Source: Streptomyces violaceorubidus (GTDB lineage Bacteria > Actinomycetota > Actinomycetes > Streptomycetales > Streptomycetaceae). Taken from it: a stretch of 64,000 bases of DNA. This document shows, in pieces, positions 46,957 to 56,239 of this stretch. The stretch is taken from contig NZ_JODM01000017.1 in NCBI RefSeq assembly GCF_000717995.1, positions 71,802 to 135,801 on the forward strand, in the 5' to 3' direction. The position numbers were made by a program, and so were the translations under genes. Every line of letters begins with the position of its first letter. Within the stretch, counting starts at the first letter, position 1. The notes beneath the pieces are model-generated. The model was not told the origin of the DNA. It saw only the letters and a list, made by a program, of their open reading frames with translations, and did not search any database.

Positions 46957-47244
46957 CGGGTATATGTGCAGGCCAGCACCCTGGCTGGGCAGCGCTACGG
47001 CTGATCACATAGGGTGAAAAGAAAAACGGGAGGTTCGGCGTGTTCGTTGAACGTGCGCCACGTGTCGACTTAGTGTCCTGTTCGGAAGAGTCCAAGGAAC
47101 AGACACACTGGTAACCCTAAACTTCAGCGTTAGGGTTCGGGTCGGCGCTACGGACCGTCCCAATCGGCATCAGTCGTCGGGTCGCGGGGGCATCAGTGCT
47201 TCGGCGGTCGGGCGACACGTAACTCGAGGCGAGAGGCCTTCGAC
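46957..47244 (+). promoter_or_regulatory. ftsZ promoter and leader region
   Basis: 288 bp. Visible: TAGGGT (47010-47015) followed by an A-rich stretch; a GGGAGG site (47028-47033) leading a 24-codon ORF; TTAGTGT (47070-47076); GACAC at 47103, the core recognised by the sporulation regulator WhiA; and an inverted repeat AACCCTAA-N9-TTAGGGTT (47113-47137) whose right arm contains another TAGGGT. Multiple, developmentally controlled ftsZ promoters are known in Streptomyces; which elements correspond to them is inference. Confidence 0.75.
47040..47114 (+). CDS. leader micro-ORF with a TTA codon upstream of ftsZ
   Basis: GTG at 47040 with an ideal GGGAGG site 6 nt upstream; 24 sense codons starting MFVERAPRVDLVSC and ending SKEQTHW, then TAA at 47112-47114. 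Codon 11 is TTA (47070-47072), the Leu codon read only by the bldA tRNA in Streptomyces and rare in vegetative genes. The stop lies at the start of the AACCCTAA inverted repeat. No protein match is expected at this size; coding status is unproven. Confidence 0.35.
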   Translation: MFVERAPRVDLVSCSEESKEQTHW

Positions 47245-48447
47245 GTGGCAGCACCGCAGAACTACCTCGCAGTCATCAAAGTCATCGGTGTCGGCGGCGG
47301 TGGTGTCAATGCCATCAACCGGATGATCGAGGTCGGTCTCAAGGGCGTCGAGTTCATCGCCATCAACACCGACGCACAGGCGCTGTTGATGAGCGACGCC
47401 GACGTCAAGCTCGACGTCGGCCGCGAACTCACCCGCGGACTCGGCGCCGGAGCCAACCCGGCCGTCGGCCGCAAGGCCGCCGAGGACCACCGCGAGGAGA
47501 TCGAGGAGGTCCTCAAGGGGGCCGACATGGTCTTCGTGACAGCCGGTGAAGGCGGCGGCACCGGCACCGGCGGCGCGCCCGTCGTGGCCAACATCGCCCG
47601 CTCGCTGGGCGCCCTCACCATCGGTGTGGTCACCCGCCCGTTCACCTTCGAGGGACGGCGCCGGGCCAACCAGGCCGAGGACGGCATCGCCGAGCTCCGC
47701 GAAGAGGTCGACACCCTCATCGTCATCCCCAACGACCGGCTGCTGTCGATCTCGGACCGCCAGGTCAGCGTGCTCGACGCGTTCAAGTCCGCCGACCAGG
47801 TACTGCTGTCCGGTGTGCAGGGCATCACGGACCTCATCACCACGCCCGGCCTGATCAACCTGGACTTCGCCGACGTGAAGTCGGTCATGTCCGAGGCCGG
47901 TTCGGCGCTCATGGGCATCGGCTCGGCCCGCGGCGACGACCGCGCGGTGGCCGCCGCCGAGATGGCGATCTCCTCGCCGCTCCTGGAGGCGTCCATCGAC
48001 GGCGCCCGGGGTGTGCTGCTCTCCATCTCCGGCGGCTCCGACCTCGGCCTGTTCGAGATCAACGAGGCCGCCCAGCTGGTCAGCGAGGCCGCCCACCCGG
48101 AGGCCAACATCATCTTCGGCGCGGTCATCGACGACGCCCTCGGCGACGAGGTGCGGGTCACCGTGATCGCGGCGGGCTTCGACGGGGGCCAGCCGCCCTC
48201 CAAGCGGGACAACGTCCTCGGGTCCTCCTCGGCCAAGCGCGAGGAGCCCACCCCGGCCCGGCAGTCCGAGAGCCGTCCGTCCTTCGGCTCGCTCGGCAGC
48301 GTCAAGCCGAAGGAGGAGCCCGAGCAGGCGCCCGCGCCGGAGCCGGTGGCCGACCTGCCGCCGGTCTCGCCGCCGCCGGTGCCGCCGTCGCGGACCTACT
48401 CGGACAGCGCGGCCGAGGAACTGGACGTGCCGGACTTCCTGAAGTGA
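47245..48447 (+). CDS. ftsZ: cell division GTPase FtsZ
   Basis: 400 residues. Tubulin-like: [17 protein letters not shown], the tubulin signature [26 protein letters not shown]-like [18 protein letters not shown], and the T7 loop [11 protein letters not shown]. The C-terminal linker is Pro/Glu-rich, and the terminal DVPDFLK is the peptide bound by SepF. GTG start after GAGAGG. GTGA overlap with pgeF. Confidence 0.98.
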   Translation: MAAPQNYLAVIKVIGVGGGGVNAINRMIEVGLKGVEFIAINTDAQALLMSDADVKLDVGRELTRGLGAGANPAVGRKAAEDHREEIEEVLKGADMVFVTAGEGGGTGTGGAPVVANIARSLGALTIGVVTRPFTFEGRRRANQAEDGIAELREEVDTLIVIPNDRLLSISDRQVSVLDAFKSADQVLLSGVQGITDLITTPGLINLDFADVKSVMSEAGSALMGIGSARGDDRAVAAAEMAISSPLLEASIDGARGVLLSISGGSDLGLFEINEAAQLVSEAAHPEANIIFGAVIDDALGDEVRVTVIAAGFDGGQPPSKRDNVLGSSSAKREEPTPARQSESRPSFGSLGSVKPKEEPEQAPAPEPVADLPPVSPPPVPPSRTYSDSAAEELDVPDFLK

Positions 48448-49172
48448 TAGGACAGCGCGACACCGTGAACGGCGCGCACTTCGGCTTCACCGACCGGTGG
48501 GGCGGAGTGAGCGCCGTTCCGTACGAGGAGCTCAACCTCGGCGGCGCGGTCGGCGACGACCCCGCCGCCGTCACGGCCAACCGGGAGCTGGCGGCCAAGT
48601 CACTGGGCGTCGACCCGACCCGGGTGGTCTGGATGAACCAGGTGCACGGCGCGGACGTCGTCGTGGTCGACGCGCCCTGGGGGGACCGCCCGGTCCCGCG
48701 CGTCGACGCGGTCGTCACCGCCGAACGCGGTCTCGCCCTCGCCGTCCTGACCGCCGACTGCGTGCCCGTCCTGCTCGCCGATCCGGTCTCCGGCGTCGCC
48801 GCCGCGGCCCACGCGGGCCGGCCCGGCCTGGTCGCCGGGGTCGTCCCCGCCGCCGTACGGGCCATGACGGAACTCGGCGCGGATCCCGCGAGGATCGTCG
48901 CCCGCACCGGACCCGCCGTGTGCGGCCGGTGCTACGAGGTGCCCGAGGAGATGCGCGCCGACGTGTCCGCCGTCGAGCCGGCCGCGTACGCCGACACCAG
49001 TTGGGGCACACCGGCGCTCGACGTGGGCGCCGGGGTGCACGCGCAGCTCGCACGCCTCGGGGTGCGCGACCGGGCGCAGTCGCCGGTGTGCACCCGGGAG
49101 TCGGCGGACCACTTCTCGTACCGACGCGACCGCACCACCGGGCGGCTCGCGGGCTATGTGTGGCTGGACTGA
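48444..49172 (+). CDS. pgeF: purine nucleoside phosphorylase / laccase-domain protein (YlmD, PgeF)
   Basis: 242 residues, multi-copper polyphenol oxidoreductase domain (YfiH/YlmD). Zinc ligands His in [10 protein letters not shown], Cys in [13 protein letters not shown] and His in [10 protein letters not shown]. The family acts on adenosine/inosine or as UDP-MurNAc editing enzyme; the role next to ftsZ is not settled. The usual AHAGWRG reads AHAGRPG here. Start GTG overlaps the ftsZ stop. Confidence 0.85.
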   Translation: MIGQRDTVNGAHFGFTDRWGGVSAVPYEELNLGGAVGDDPAAVTANRELAAKSLGVDPTRVVWMNQVHGADVVVVDAPWGDRPVPRVDAVVTAERGLALAVLTADCVPVLLADPVSGVAAAAHAGRPGLVAGVVPAAVRAMTELGADPARIVARTGPAVCGRCYEVPEEMRADVSAVEPAAYADTSWGTPALDVGAGVHAQLARLGVRDRAQSPVCTRESADHFSYRRDRTTGRLAGYVWLD

Positions 49173-49178
49173 TGGGGC

Positions 49179-49898
49179 ATGACGGACCGTAAGCACGAAC
49201 TCGCCGCGAATCTGGCGAAAGTGGAAGAGCGCATCACCGCCGCGTGTGCGGCCGCGGGCCGCCCGCGCCAGGACGTGACCCTCATCGTGGTCACCAAGAC
49301 CTACCCGGCGGACGATGTGCGCATTCTCTCGGAACTCGGGGTGCGGCACGTCGCGGAGAACCGCGACCAGGACGCGGCCCCCAAGGCTGCCGCCTGCTCG
49401 GATCTGCCGCTTTCGTGGCATTTCGTCGGTCAGTTGCAGACCAACAAGGTGCGATCCGTGGTCGGTTACGCGGATGTCGTGCAGTCGGTCGACCGGGCTC
49501 GGCTGGTCACGGCCCTGTCGAAGGAGGCCGTGCGGGCCGGCCGCGAGGTGGGCTGCCTCCTGCAGGTCGCGCTCGACGCGGGGGAGAGCGGGCGCGGGGA
49601 GCGCGGCGGCGTGTCGCCCGCCGGAATCGAAGAGTTGGCCGACCTGGTCGCCGGATCGGACGGGCTGCGGTTCGACGGGCTGATGACCGTCGCCCCGCTC
49701 ACCGGTGAGTACGCGGGGCGCCAACAGGCGGCGTTCGAGCGCCTCATGGATTTGTCGACCTGCGTGCGCCGAACCCATCCTGCTGCGAACATGGTCTCCG
49801 CGGGGATGAGTGCGGACCTCGAGCAGGCCGTGGCCGCCGGAGCGACACATGTACGCGTCGGCACTGCGGTACTCGGAGTCCGCCCCAGGCTCGGGTAA
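49179..49898 (+). CDS. PLP homeostasis protein (YggS/YlmE family)
   Basis: 239 residues, ATG 6 bp after pgeF. PLP-binding alanine-racemase-like barrel: [16 protein letters not shown] with the Schiff-base Lys, [32 protein letters not shown], and [27 protein letters not shown]. Binds pyridoxal phosphate and balances amino-acid pools. Conserved between ftsZ and sepF in Gram-positives. Confidence 0.93.
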   Translation: MTDRKHELAANLAKVEERITAACAAAGRPRQDVTLIVVTKTYPADDVRILSELGVRHVAENRDQDAAPKAAACSDLPLSWHFVGQLQTNKVRSVVGYADVVQSVDRARLVTALSKEAVRAGREVGCLLQVALDAGESGRGERGGVSPAGIEELADLVAGSDGLRFDGLMTVAPLTGEYAGRQQAAFERLMDLSTCVRRTHPAANMVSAGMSADLEQAVAAGATHVRVGTAVLGVRPRLG

Positions 49899-50026
49899 CG
49901 TCGCCAAGAAGTCGGACCACAGCAGAAAATATGGTCATTACCGCCGAAAGGCGGACGCAACGACCTCGTGGATCGCAGGCACTTGGAGTCGTCGGCAGAT
50001 CCACCACAGAGCGGAGGACTCAGAGC

Positions 50027-50668
50027 ATGGCCGGCGCGATGCGCAAGATGGCGGTCTACCTCGGCCTCGTGGAGGACGATGGGTACGACGGCCGGGGGTT
50101 CGACCCCGACGACGACTTCGAACCCGAACTGGACCCGGAGCCCGAGCGGGATCACCGGCGCCATGAACCGGTGCACCAGTCGCATGGTTCACATCAGCCC
50201 CAAAGGGACGAAGAGGTACGAGTCGTCCAACCTCCCGCGCAGCGCGAGCCGATGCCCCGTTCCGCTTCGCTCGCGGCGGAATCCGGCCGTCCGGCGCGGA
50301 TCGCGCCCGTGGCGTCCATCACACAAGAACGCGCAAGCCTGGAAAAGAGCGCACCGGTCATCATGCCCAAGGTCGTGTCCGAACGAGAGCCCTACCGGAT
50401 CACCACACTTCACCCCCGGACCTACAACGAGGCCCGTACCATCGGGGAACACTTCCGTGAGGGCACGCCGGTGATCATGAATCTCACTGAGATGGATGAC
50501 ACAGATGCGAAGCGACTTGTCGACTTTGCGGCCGGTTTGGTGTTTGGTCTTCACGGCAGTATCGAGCGGGTGACGCAGAAGGTGTTCCTGCTGTCTCCTG
50601 CTAACGTCGATGTCACGGCGGAGGACAAGGCCCGCATCGCAGAGGGCGGGTTCTTCAACCAGAGCTGA
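50027..50668 (+). CDS. sepF: cell division protein SepF
   Basis: 213 residues. N-terminal [18 protein letters not shown] amphipathic membrane-anchoring helix, acidic linker (~18-105), and C-terminal SepF domain ([60 protein letters not shown]). Tethers FtsZ to the membrane, replacing the missing FtsA. ATG after GCGGAGG; the 128-bp gap upstream contains AATATGGT and a CCGCC-GAAA-GGCGG hairpin (49942-49955), so it may have its own promoter. Confidence 0.95.
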   Translation: MAGAMRKMAVYLGLVEDDGYDGRGFDPDDDFEPELDPEPERDHRRHEPVHQSHGSHQPQRDEEVRVVQPPAQREPMPRSASLAAESGRPARIAPVASITQERASLEKSAPVIMPKVVSEREPYRITTLHPRTYNEARTIGEHFREGTPVIMNLTEMDDTDAKRLVDFAAGLVFGLHGSIERVTQKVFLLSPANVDVTAEDKARIAEGGFFNQS

Positions 50669-50748
50669 GACGCACCACCGGCAAGAGCAAGACCACGGGC
50701 CCGAGTCGGGGCCCGAGAGATGGTTCAGGGGAGAGGGAAGCACAGGTC

Positions 50749-51033
50749 ATGAGCGTGGTCCTGGATGTCGTCTACATCGCGCTGATGTGCTTCCTCATCG
50801 TGCTCATCTTCCGGTTGGTCATGGACTACGTCTTCCAGTTCGCCCGCTCGTGGCAACCCGGCAAGGCGATGGTGGTCGTTCTGGAGGCCACCTACACTGT
50901 CACCGATCCACCGTTGAAGCTTCTGCGGCGGTTCATTCCGCCGCTGCGTCTCGGGGGCGTGGCGCTCGACCTGTCCTTCTTCGTACTGCTGATCATCGTC
51001 TACATCCTGATCTCGATCGTGAGCCGGCTGTGA
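50749..51033 (+). CDS. ylmG: YggT/YlmG family membrane protein
   Basis: 94 residues, two YggT-type membrane helices (~4-27 and ~72-92) flanking a loop with RSWQPGKAMVVVLEATYTVTDP and LRRFIPPLRLGGVALDLS, the conserved family pattern. Role uncertain; often linked to division and osmotic stress. ATG about 80 bp after sepF. Confidence 0.93.
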   Translation: MSVVLDVVYIALMCFLIVLIFRLVMDYVFQFARSWQPGKAMVVVLEATYTVTDPPLKLLRRFIPPLRLGGVALDLSFFVLLIIVYILISIVSRL

Positions 51034-51088
51034 TCGATGAGAGAGATACGGGCTTGCCGAATGCCGACGACAACGTTGAGGTGAAGAG

Positions 51089-52267
51089 ATGCCGTTGACC
51101 CCCGAGGACGTGCGGAACAAGCAGTTCACGACCGTCCGCCTCCGAGAAGGCTATGACGAGGACGAGGTCGATGCCTTCCTCGACGAGGTCGAAGCCGAAC
51201 TGACCCGACTGCTCCGCGAGAACGAGGACCTGCGTGCCAAGCTGGCCGCCGCGACGCGCGCGGCCGCGCAGAACCAGCAGAACATGCGCAAGCCTCCGGA
51301 ACCTCCGCAGGATCAGCAGCCGCCGCAGCACCAGCAGGGGCATCCCCCGCAGCAGGGCGGTATGCCGCAGCAGGGCATGCGAGGTCCCGGCGCTCCGGTG
51401 CCCGCCGGCATATCGGGCCCGCCGCAGCAGCAGATGGGTGGCCCCATGGGTGGTCCGCCCCAGCTGCCGAGCGGTGCCCCGCAGCTGCCCGCCGGCCCCG
51501 GCGGACAGGGTGGCCCGCAGGGTCCCGGCCCGATGGGTCAGGGTCCGGGGCCGATGGGCCAGGGCCCGGGTCCGATGCAGGGCCAGATGGGTCCCGGTCC
51601 GATGGGCGGCCCCATGGGCGGCCCGCAGGGCCCCGGTGGTCCCGGCATGCCCGGCCAGGGCGGCCCCGGTGGCGACAGCGCCGCCCGCGTCCTCTCGCTG
51701 GCCCAGCAGACCGCCGACCAGGCGATCGCCGAGGCCCGTTCCGAGGCCAACAAGATCGTCGGCGAGGCCCGTTCGCGTGCCGAGGGTCTGGAGCGGGACG
51801 CCCGTGCCAAGGCGGACGCCCTGGAGCGGGACGCGCAGGAGAAGCACCGCGTCGCGATGGGCTCCCTGGAGTCCGCCCGCGCCACGCTGGAGCGCAAGGT
51901 CGAGGACCTGCGCGGCTTCGAGCGCGAGTACCGCACGCGGCTGAAGTCCTACCTGGAGTCGCAGCTGCGCCAGCTGGAGACGCAGGCGGACGACTCGCTC
52001 GCCCCGCCGCGTACGCCCGCGACGGCATCCCTGCCGCCGTCCCCGGCGCCCTCGATGGCACCGGCCGGCGCCAGTGCCCCGTCCTACGGCGGCAACCAGT
52101 CGATGGGCGGCGGTCCGGGCCAGTCCGGTCCGTCCTACGGCGGCCAGCAGCAGATGTCGCCGGCGATGACCCAGCCGATGGCGCCGGTGCGGCCGCAGGG
52201 GCCGTCGCCGATGGGGCAGGCTCCCTCGCCGATGCGTGGGTTCCTGATCGACGAGGACGACAACTGA
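51089..52267 (+). CDS. divIVA: polar growth protein DivIVA
   Basis: 392 residues. N-terminal DivIVA domain ([20 protein letters not shown]), first coiled coil to ~60, then a ~145-residue Pro/Gln/Gly/Met-rich low-complexity linker (repeats of GPMGQGP), the second coiled coil (~205-310, [21 protein letters not shown] onwards) and a Pro/Ser/Gln-rich tail. The long linker is the Streptomyces form, which marks hyphal tips and drives apical wall growth. Last gene of the cluster, followed by a strong terminator. Confidence 0.96.
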   Translation: MPLTPEDVRNKQFTTVRLREGYDEDEVDAFLDEVEAELTRLLRENEDLRAKLAAATRAAAQNQQNMRKPPEPPQDQQPPQHQQGHPPQQGGMPQQGMRGPGAPVPAGISGPPQQQMGGPMGGPPQLPSGAPQLPAGPGGQGGPQGPGPMGQGPGPMGQGPGPMQGQMGPGPMGGPMGGPQGPGGPGMPGQGGPGGDSAARVLSLAQQTADQAIAEARSEANKIVGEARSRAEGLERDARAKADALERDAQEKHRVAMGSLESARATLERKVEDLRGFEREYRTRLKSYLESQLRQLETQADDSLAPPRTPATASLPPSPAPSMAPAGASAPSYGGNQSMGGGPGQSGPSYGGQQQMSPAMTQPMAPVRPQGPSPMGQAPSPMRGFLIDEDDN

Positions 52268-52299
52268 GTTGTAGTACGGCGTAGCCGTCAACAACGTTC

Positions 52300-52336
52300 A
52301 GGGCGGGCCCCGGGTTTCTGACCCGGGGCCCGCCCT
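52300..52336 (+). terminator. terminator after divIVA
   Basis: 16-bp stem AGGGCGGGCCCCGGGT / ACCCGGGGCCCGCCCT with a 5-nt loop TTCTG, 33 bp after the stop. Probably ends the dcw transcript. Confidence 0.9.
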
Positions 52337-52408
52337 TGGTCGTACGCGGTTTCATGCGCGGGGCGTCGGTGTGGGCGCGGGGGGTGGTGCGCTGCCCGGC
52401 GCCGGCGG

Positions 52409-52490
52409 GGTGCCTCCCCCAGTGCCTGAACGGCCTGGGAGGTACCCCCATCGCCCACCCGTGCCGCCCCAGCGGCACGACTGCCCGCAG
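52409..52490. repeat. dispersed hairpin repeat, copy 2
   Basis: Nearly the reverse complement of 14651-14732. Shares GGTGCCTCCC...GGGAGGTACC and GTGCCGC-CCCA-GCGGCAC stems. Placed between the convergent divIVA and ileS terminators. Confidence 0.75.
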
Positions 52491-52497
52491 CTACGCG

Positions 52498-52528
52498 GAG
52501 GGCCCACATCCCCTGGATGCGGGCCCTC
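52498..52528 (-). terminator. terminator of ileS
   Basis: Stem GAGGGCCC-a-CATCC / GGATG-c-GGGCCCTC with a 3-nt loop, 16 bp beyond the ileS stop on the minus strand. Confidence 0.75.
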
Positions 52529-52543
52529 GGGACTTTTCCTCGG

Positions 52544-55500
52544 TTACTGCTTGCGCAGGCGGAAGACCAGAGACAGGCCCTCGTCCGTGAACGGGGTGCC
52601 GTACGTGTCGTCCGCCTCGCCCTGGGCGAAGTCCGTCGCCAGGACCTCGTCGGCGATCAGGCCGGAGTGGTCGCTCAGGGCGGCGATCGTCGCCGGGTCC
52701 GTGGCCGTCCAGCGCAGGGCGATGCGGTCGGCGACGTCCAGGCCGCTGTTCTTGCGGGCCTCCTGGATCAGGCGGATCGCGTCCCGGGCGAGGCCCGCGC
52801 GGCGCAGCTCCTCCGTGATCTCCAGGTCGAGCGCCACCGTCGCGCCCGAGTCGGAGGCGACCGACCAGCCCTCGCGCGGCGTCTCGGTGATGATCACCTC
52901 GTCGGGGGCGAGGGCGACGGTCTCGCCGTCGACCTCCACCGAGGCCGTGCCCTCGCGCAGCGCGAGGGACAGCGCGGCGGCGTCGGCGGCGGCGACCGCC
53001 TTCGCCACGTCCTGGACGCGCTTGCCGAACCGCTTGCCCAGCGCCCGGAAGTTGGCCTTCGCGGTCGTGTCGACCAGGGAGCCGCCGACCTCGCTCAGCG
53101 ACGCGAGGGACGCGACGTTCAGCTCGTCGGTGATCTGCGTGTGCAGCTCGGGGGAGAGGGTGTCGAAGCCCGCCACGGCGATCAGCGCCCGGCTGAGCGG
53201 CTGCCGGGTCTTGACGCCCGACTCCGCGCGCGTGGCACGGCCCAGCTCGACCAGGCGGCGGACCAGGACCATCTGCTTCGACAGCTCCGGGTCGATCGCC
53301 GACAGGTCGGCCTCCGGCCAGGAGGACAGGTGGACCGACTCCGGGGCACCCGGGGTGACCGGCACGACCAGGTCCTGCCAGACCCGCTCGGTGATGAACG
53401 GCGTCAGCGGCGCCATCAGCCTGGTGACCGTCTCGACGACCTCGTGCAGCGTGCGCAGCGCCGCCTTGTCGCCCTGCCAGAAGCGGCGCCGGGAGCGGCG
53501 CACGTACCAGTTGGACAGGTCGTCGACGAACGCGGACAGCAGCTTGCCGGCCCGCTGGGTGTCGTAGGAGTCCAGCGCCTGCGTCACCTGGTCGGTGAGC
53601 GCGTGCAGTTCGGACAGCAGCCAGCGGTCCAGCACCGGGCGGTCGGCCGGGGCCGGGTCCGCCGCGCTCGGCGCCCAGCCCGAGGTACGGGCGTACAGGG
53701 CCTGGAAGGCGACCGTGTTCCAGTACGTGAGGAGCGTCTTGCGGACGACCTCCTGGATGGTGCCGTGGCCCACCCGGCGGGCCGCCCAGGGCGAACCGCC
53801 GGCCGCCATGAACCAGCGGACCGCGTCGGCGCCGTGCTGGTCCATCAGCGGGATGGGCTGGAGGATGTTGCCCAGGTGCTTGGACATCTTGCGGCCGTCC
53901 TCGGCGAGGATGTGGCCGAGGCACACCACGTTCTCGTAGGACGACTTGTCGAAGACCAGGGTGCCGACCGCCATCAGCGTGTAGAACCAGCCGCGGGTCT
54001 GGTCGATGGCCTCGGAGATGAACTGCGCCGGGTAGCGGCTCTCGAACAGCTCCTTGTTCTTGTACGGGTAGCCCCACTGCGCGAACGGCATCGAACCCGA
54101 GTCGTACCAGGCGTCGATGACCTCCGGCACGCGCACCGCTTCGAGGGAGCAGCCCTCGTGGGTGCAGGTGAAGGTCACGTCGTCGATGAACGGGCGGTGC
54201 GGGTCCAGGGCCGACTGGTCGGTGCCGGACAGCTCGGTCAGCTCCGCGCGGGAGCCGACGACCGTGAGGTGGTCCTCCTCGCAGCGCCAGATCGGCAGCG
54301 GGGTGCCCCAGTAGCGGTTGCGGGAGAGCGCCCAGTCGATGTTGTTGTTCAGCCAGTCGCCGTACCGGCCGTGCTTGACCGCCTCCGGGAACCAGTTGGT
54401 CCTCTCGTTCTCCTGGAGGAGGCGGTCCTTGATCGCGGTGGTGCGGATGTACCAGGACGGCTGCGCGTAGTAGAGCAGCGCGGTGTGGCAGCGCCAGCAG
54501 TGCGGGTAGCTGTGCTCGTACGGGATGTGCTTGAAGAGCAGGCCCCGGGTGTGCAGGTCCTCCGTCAGCTTCTCGTCGGCCTTCTTGAAGAAGACGCCGC
54601 CGACCAGCGGGACGTCCTCCTCGAAGGTGCCGTCCGGGCGGACCGGGTTGACCACCGGCAGGCCGTACGCGCGGCAGACCTTGAGGTCGTCCTCACCGAA
54701 GGCGGGGGACTGGTGGACGAGGCCGGTGCCGTCCTCGGTGGTGACGTAGTCCGCGTTCACCACGTAGTGCGCGGGCTCCGGGAACTCCACCAGCTCGAAC
54801 GGGCGCCGGTACGTCCAGCGCTCCATCTCGGCGCCGGTGAAGGACTGCCCGGTGGTCTGCCAGCCCTCGCCGAGGGCCTTGTCCACCAGCGGCTCGGCGA
54901 CGACCAGCCGCTCCTCGCCGTTCGTGGCGACGACGTAGGTGACGTCCGGGTGCGCGGCGACCGCCGTGTTGGAGACCAGGGTCCACGGGGTCGTCGTCCA
55001 GACGACCAGTGCGGCCTCGCCGGCCAGCGGGCCCGAGGTCAGCGGGAAGCGGACGTAGACGGACGGGTCGACGACCGTCTCGTAGCCCTGGGCCAGCTCG
55101 TGGTCGGACAGGCCGGTGCCGCAGCGGGGGCACCAGGGGGCGACGCGGTGGTCCTGGACCAGCAGGCCCTTGTTGAAGATCTCCTTCAGCGACCACCAGA
55201 CGGACTCGATGTACTCCGGGTCCATCGTGCGGTACGGGTCCTGGAGGTCGGCCCAGTAGCCCATGCGCGTCGTGAGCTCTTCGAAGGCGTCGGTGTGGCG
55301 GGTCACCGACTCGCGGCACTTCGCGTTGAACTCGGCGATGCCGTACGCCTCGATGTCCTGCTTGCCGGAGAAGCCCAGCTCCTTCTCCACCGCCAGCTCC
55401 ACCGGCAGACCGTGGCAGTCCCAGCCGGCCTTGCGGCCCACGTGGTATCCGCGCATCGTGCGGAAGCGGGGGAAGACGTCCTTGAAGACACGCGCCTCGA

Positions 55501-55690
55501 TGTGGTGGGCGCCGGGCATGCCGTTGGCGGTGGGCGGGCCCTCGTAGAACACCCACTCGGGGCGGCCCTCGGACTGCTCCAGGCTCTTGGCGAAGATCTT
55601 CTGCTCACGCCAGAAGTCGAGCACCGCGTGTTCGAGCGCGGGCAGGTCGACCTGGGCGGGCACCTGGCGGTACTGCGGCTGCGTATTCAA
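52544..55690 (-). CDS. ileS: isoleucyl-tRNA synthetase (type 2)
   Basis: 1048 residues from TTG at 55690 behind the strong GGAGGAAG site. Class I synthetase: charges tRNA-Ile. KMSKS loop reads DGRKMSKHLGN, as in type 2 (eukaryote-like, mupirocin-tolerant) enzymes. The HIGH motif near residue 60 reads PGAHH, i.e. G-A-H-H in place of H-x-G-H. Cys pairs CPRCG and CWRCH are zinc-binding candidates; editing domain between. Controlled by a T-box leader. An in-frame extension upstream lies inside the leader RNA and is not the start. Confidence 0.96.
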   Translation of the reverse strand: MNTQPQYRQVPAQVDLPALEHAVLDFWREQKIFAKSLEQSEGRPEWVFYEGPPTANGMPGAHHIEARVFKDVFPRFRTMRGYHVGRKAGWDCHGLPVELAVEKELGFSGKQDIEAYGIAEFNAKCRESVTRHTDAFEELTTRMGYWADLQDPYRTMDPEYIESVWWSLKEIFNKGLLVQDHRVAPWCPRCGTGLSDHELAQGYETVVDPSVYVRFPLTSGPLAGEAALVVWTTTPWTLVSNTAVAAHPDVTYVVATNGEERLVVAEPLVDKALGEGWQTTGQSFTGAEMERWTYRRPFELVEFPEPAHYVVNADYVTTEDGTGLVHQSPAFGEDDLKVCRAYGLPVVNPVRPDGTFEEDVPLVGGVFFKKADEKLTEDLHTRGLLFKHIPYEHSYPHCWRCHTALLYYAQPSWYIRTTAIKDRLLQENERTNWFPEAVKHGRYGDWLNNNIDWALSRNRYWGTPLPIWRCEEDHLTVVGSRAELTELSGTDQSALDPHRPFIDDVTFTCTHEGCSLEAVRVPEVIDAWYDSGSMPFAQWGYPYKNKELFESRYPAQFISEAIDQTRGWFYTLMAVGTLVFDKSSYENVVCLGHILAEDGRKMSKHLGNILQPIPLMDQHGADAVRWFMAAGGSPWAARRVGHGTIQEVVRKTLLTYWNTVAFQALYARTSGWAPSAADPAPADRPVLDRWLLSELHALTDQVTQALDSYDTQRAGKLLSAFVDDLSNWYVRRSRRRFWQGDKAALRTLHEVVETVTRLMAPLTPFITERVWQDLVVPVTPGAPESVHLSSWPEADLSAIDPELSKQMVLVRRLVELGRATRAESGVKTRQPLSRALIAVAGFDTLSPELHTQITDELNVASLASLSEVGGSLVDTTAKANFRALGKRFGKRVQDVAKAVAAADAAALSLALREGTASVEVDGETVALAPDEVIITETPREGWSVASDSGATVALDLEITEELRRAGLARDAIRLIQEARKNSGLDVADRIALRWTATDPATIAALSDHSGLIADEVLATDFAQGEADDTYGTPFTDEGLSLVFRLRKQ

Positions 55691-55968
55691 CGAGCTTCCT
55701 CCGGCGGACGTGCTGCCTTCCGTCGGAGGGACGAGAGCCGTGCTCCCGCGGTACCACCCTCCTTGGCCCGCCGGGGCGTCGTGTGCTCCGGTGAGCCCCC
55801 TCATTGGGGTCGCGAACCGGCTCTACTCGCCGCGGCTGTCCTGCCACGGCTTTCTTCCGGCGGCTCCGGGGTGATCTTCACGGCGCGCCGGCCCCCGGGC
55901 TCACACCGTCCCCGGGTCGCTCTGGGCTGCTGACGCCGCTACTCGTCCCCATCCACGCTTTTCGCTGT
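55691..55968 (-). ncRNA. T-box leader of ileS (translational type)
   Basis: The minus strand contains the canonical T-box AGGGTGGTACCGCG (55747-55760), followed by the antiterminator/antisequestrator region. The specifier is an ATC Ile codon (fwd 55873-55875) in stem I. Downstream, CCTCCGACGGA (55719-55729) can pair with TCCGCCGGAGG (55698-55708), which hides the ribosome-binding site GGAGG. This predicts control of translation by uncharged tRNA-Ile, as in other actinobacterial ileS genes. Confidence 0.93.
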
Positions 55969-55972
55969 GCCC

Positions 55973-55978
55973 AGTGTA
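55973..55978 (-). promoter_or_regulatory. -10 element of the ileS T-box transcript
   Basis: TACACT on the minus strand, ~8 nt before the presumed leader 5' end. No clear -35. Confidence 0.5.
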
Positions 55979-56161
55979 CGGCGCCGCGCGGACGGCGGCC
56001 GACCGGTTCTGCCGTGACCCGAATGCCGCCGCCCCGTGGCCGGGTCCCGGGCGGCCGGGCCGGGGCGCCTCGGGCGGATTACCGGGCGGGGAGCTGGGCA
56101 CAACGCATGCATGCTCGCCGCGTGGCGCACGGTGGGCGGGCGAGTCGGGCGGCGTGCCCCG

Positions 56162-56190
56162 TTGCCGCGAGGGCGGAGTCGATTTATCGT
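56162..56190 (+). promoter_or_regulatory. promoter of the DksA/TraR-type gene
   Basis: TTGCCG (56162-56167), 17-bp spacer, TATCGT (56185-56190), 49 bp before the ATG. The 180 bp between it and the T-box promoter show nothing else. Confidence 0.6.
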
Positions 56191-56239
56191 CCCAGCACGA
56201 TTCGCGCGCAAGATCACAATATGTGAAGGGGCCGCGGCC

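Noticed and set aside
46957..47244. ftsA or sulfite-type small gene between ftsQ and ftsZ
   Set aside because: Only the 24-codon leader ORF is plausible; ftsA is absent, with SepF providing the membrane tether.
52517..55933. 1138-codon plus-strand frame across ileS
   Set aside because: Antisense to ileS and its T-box; no domain.
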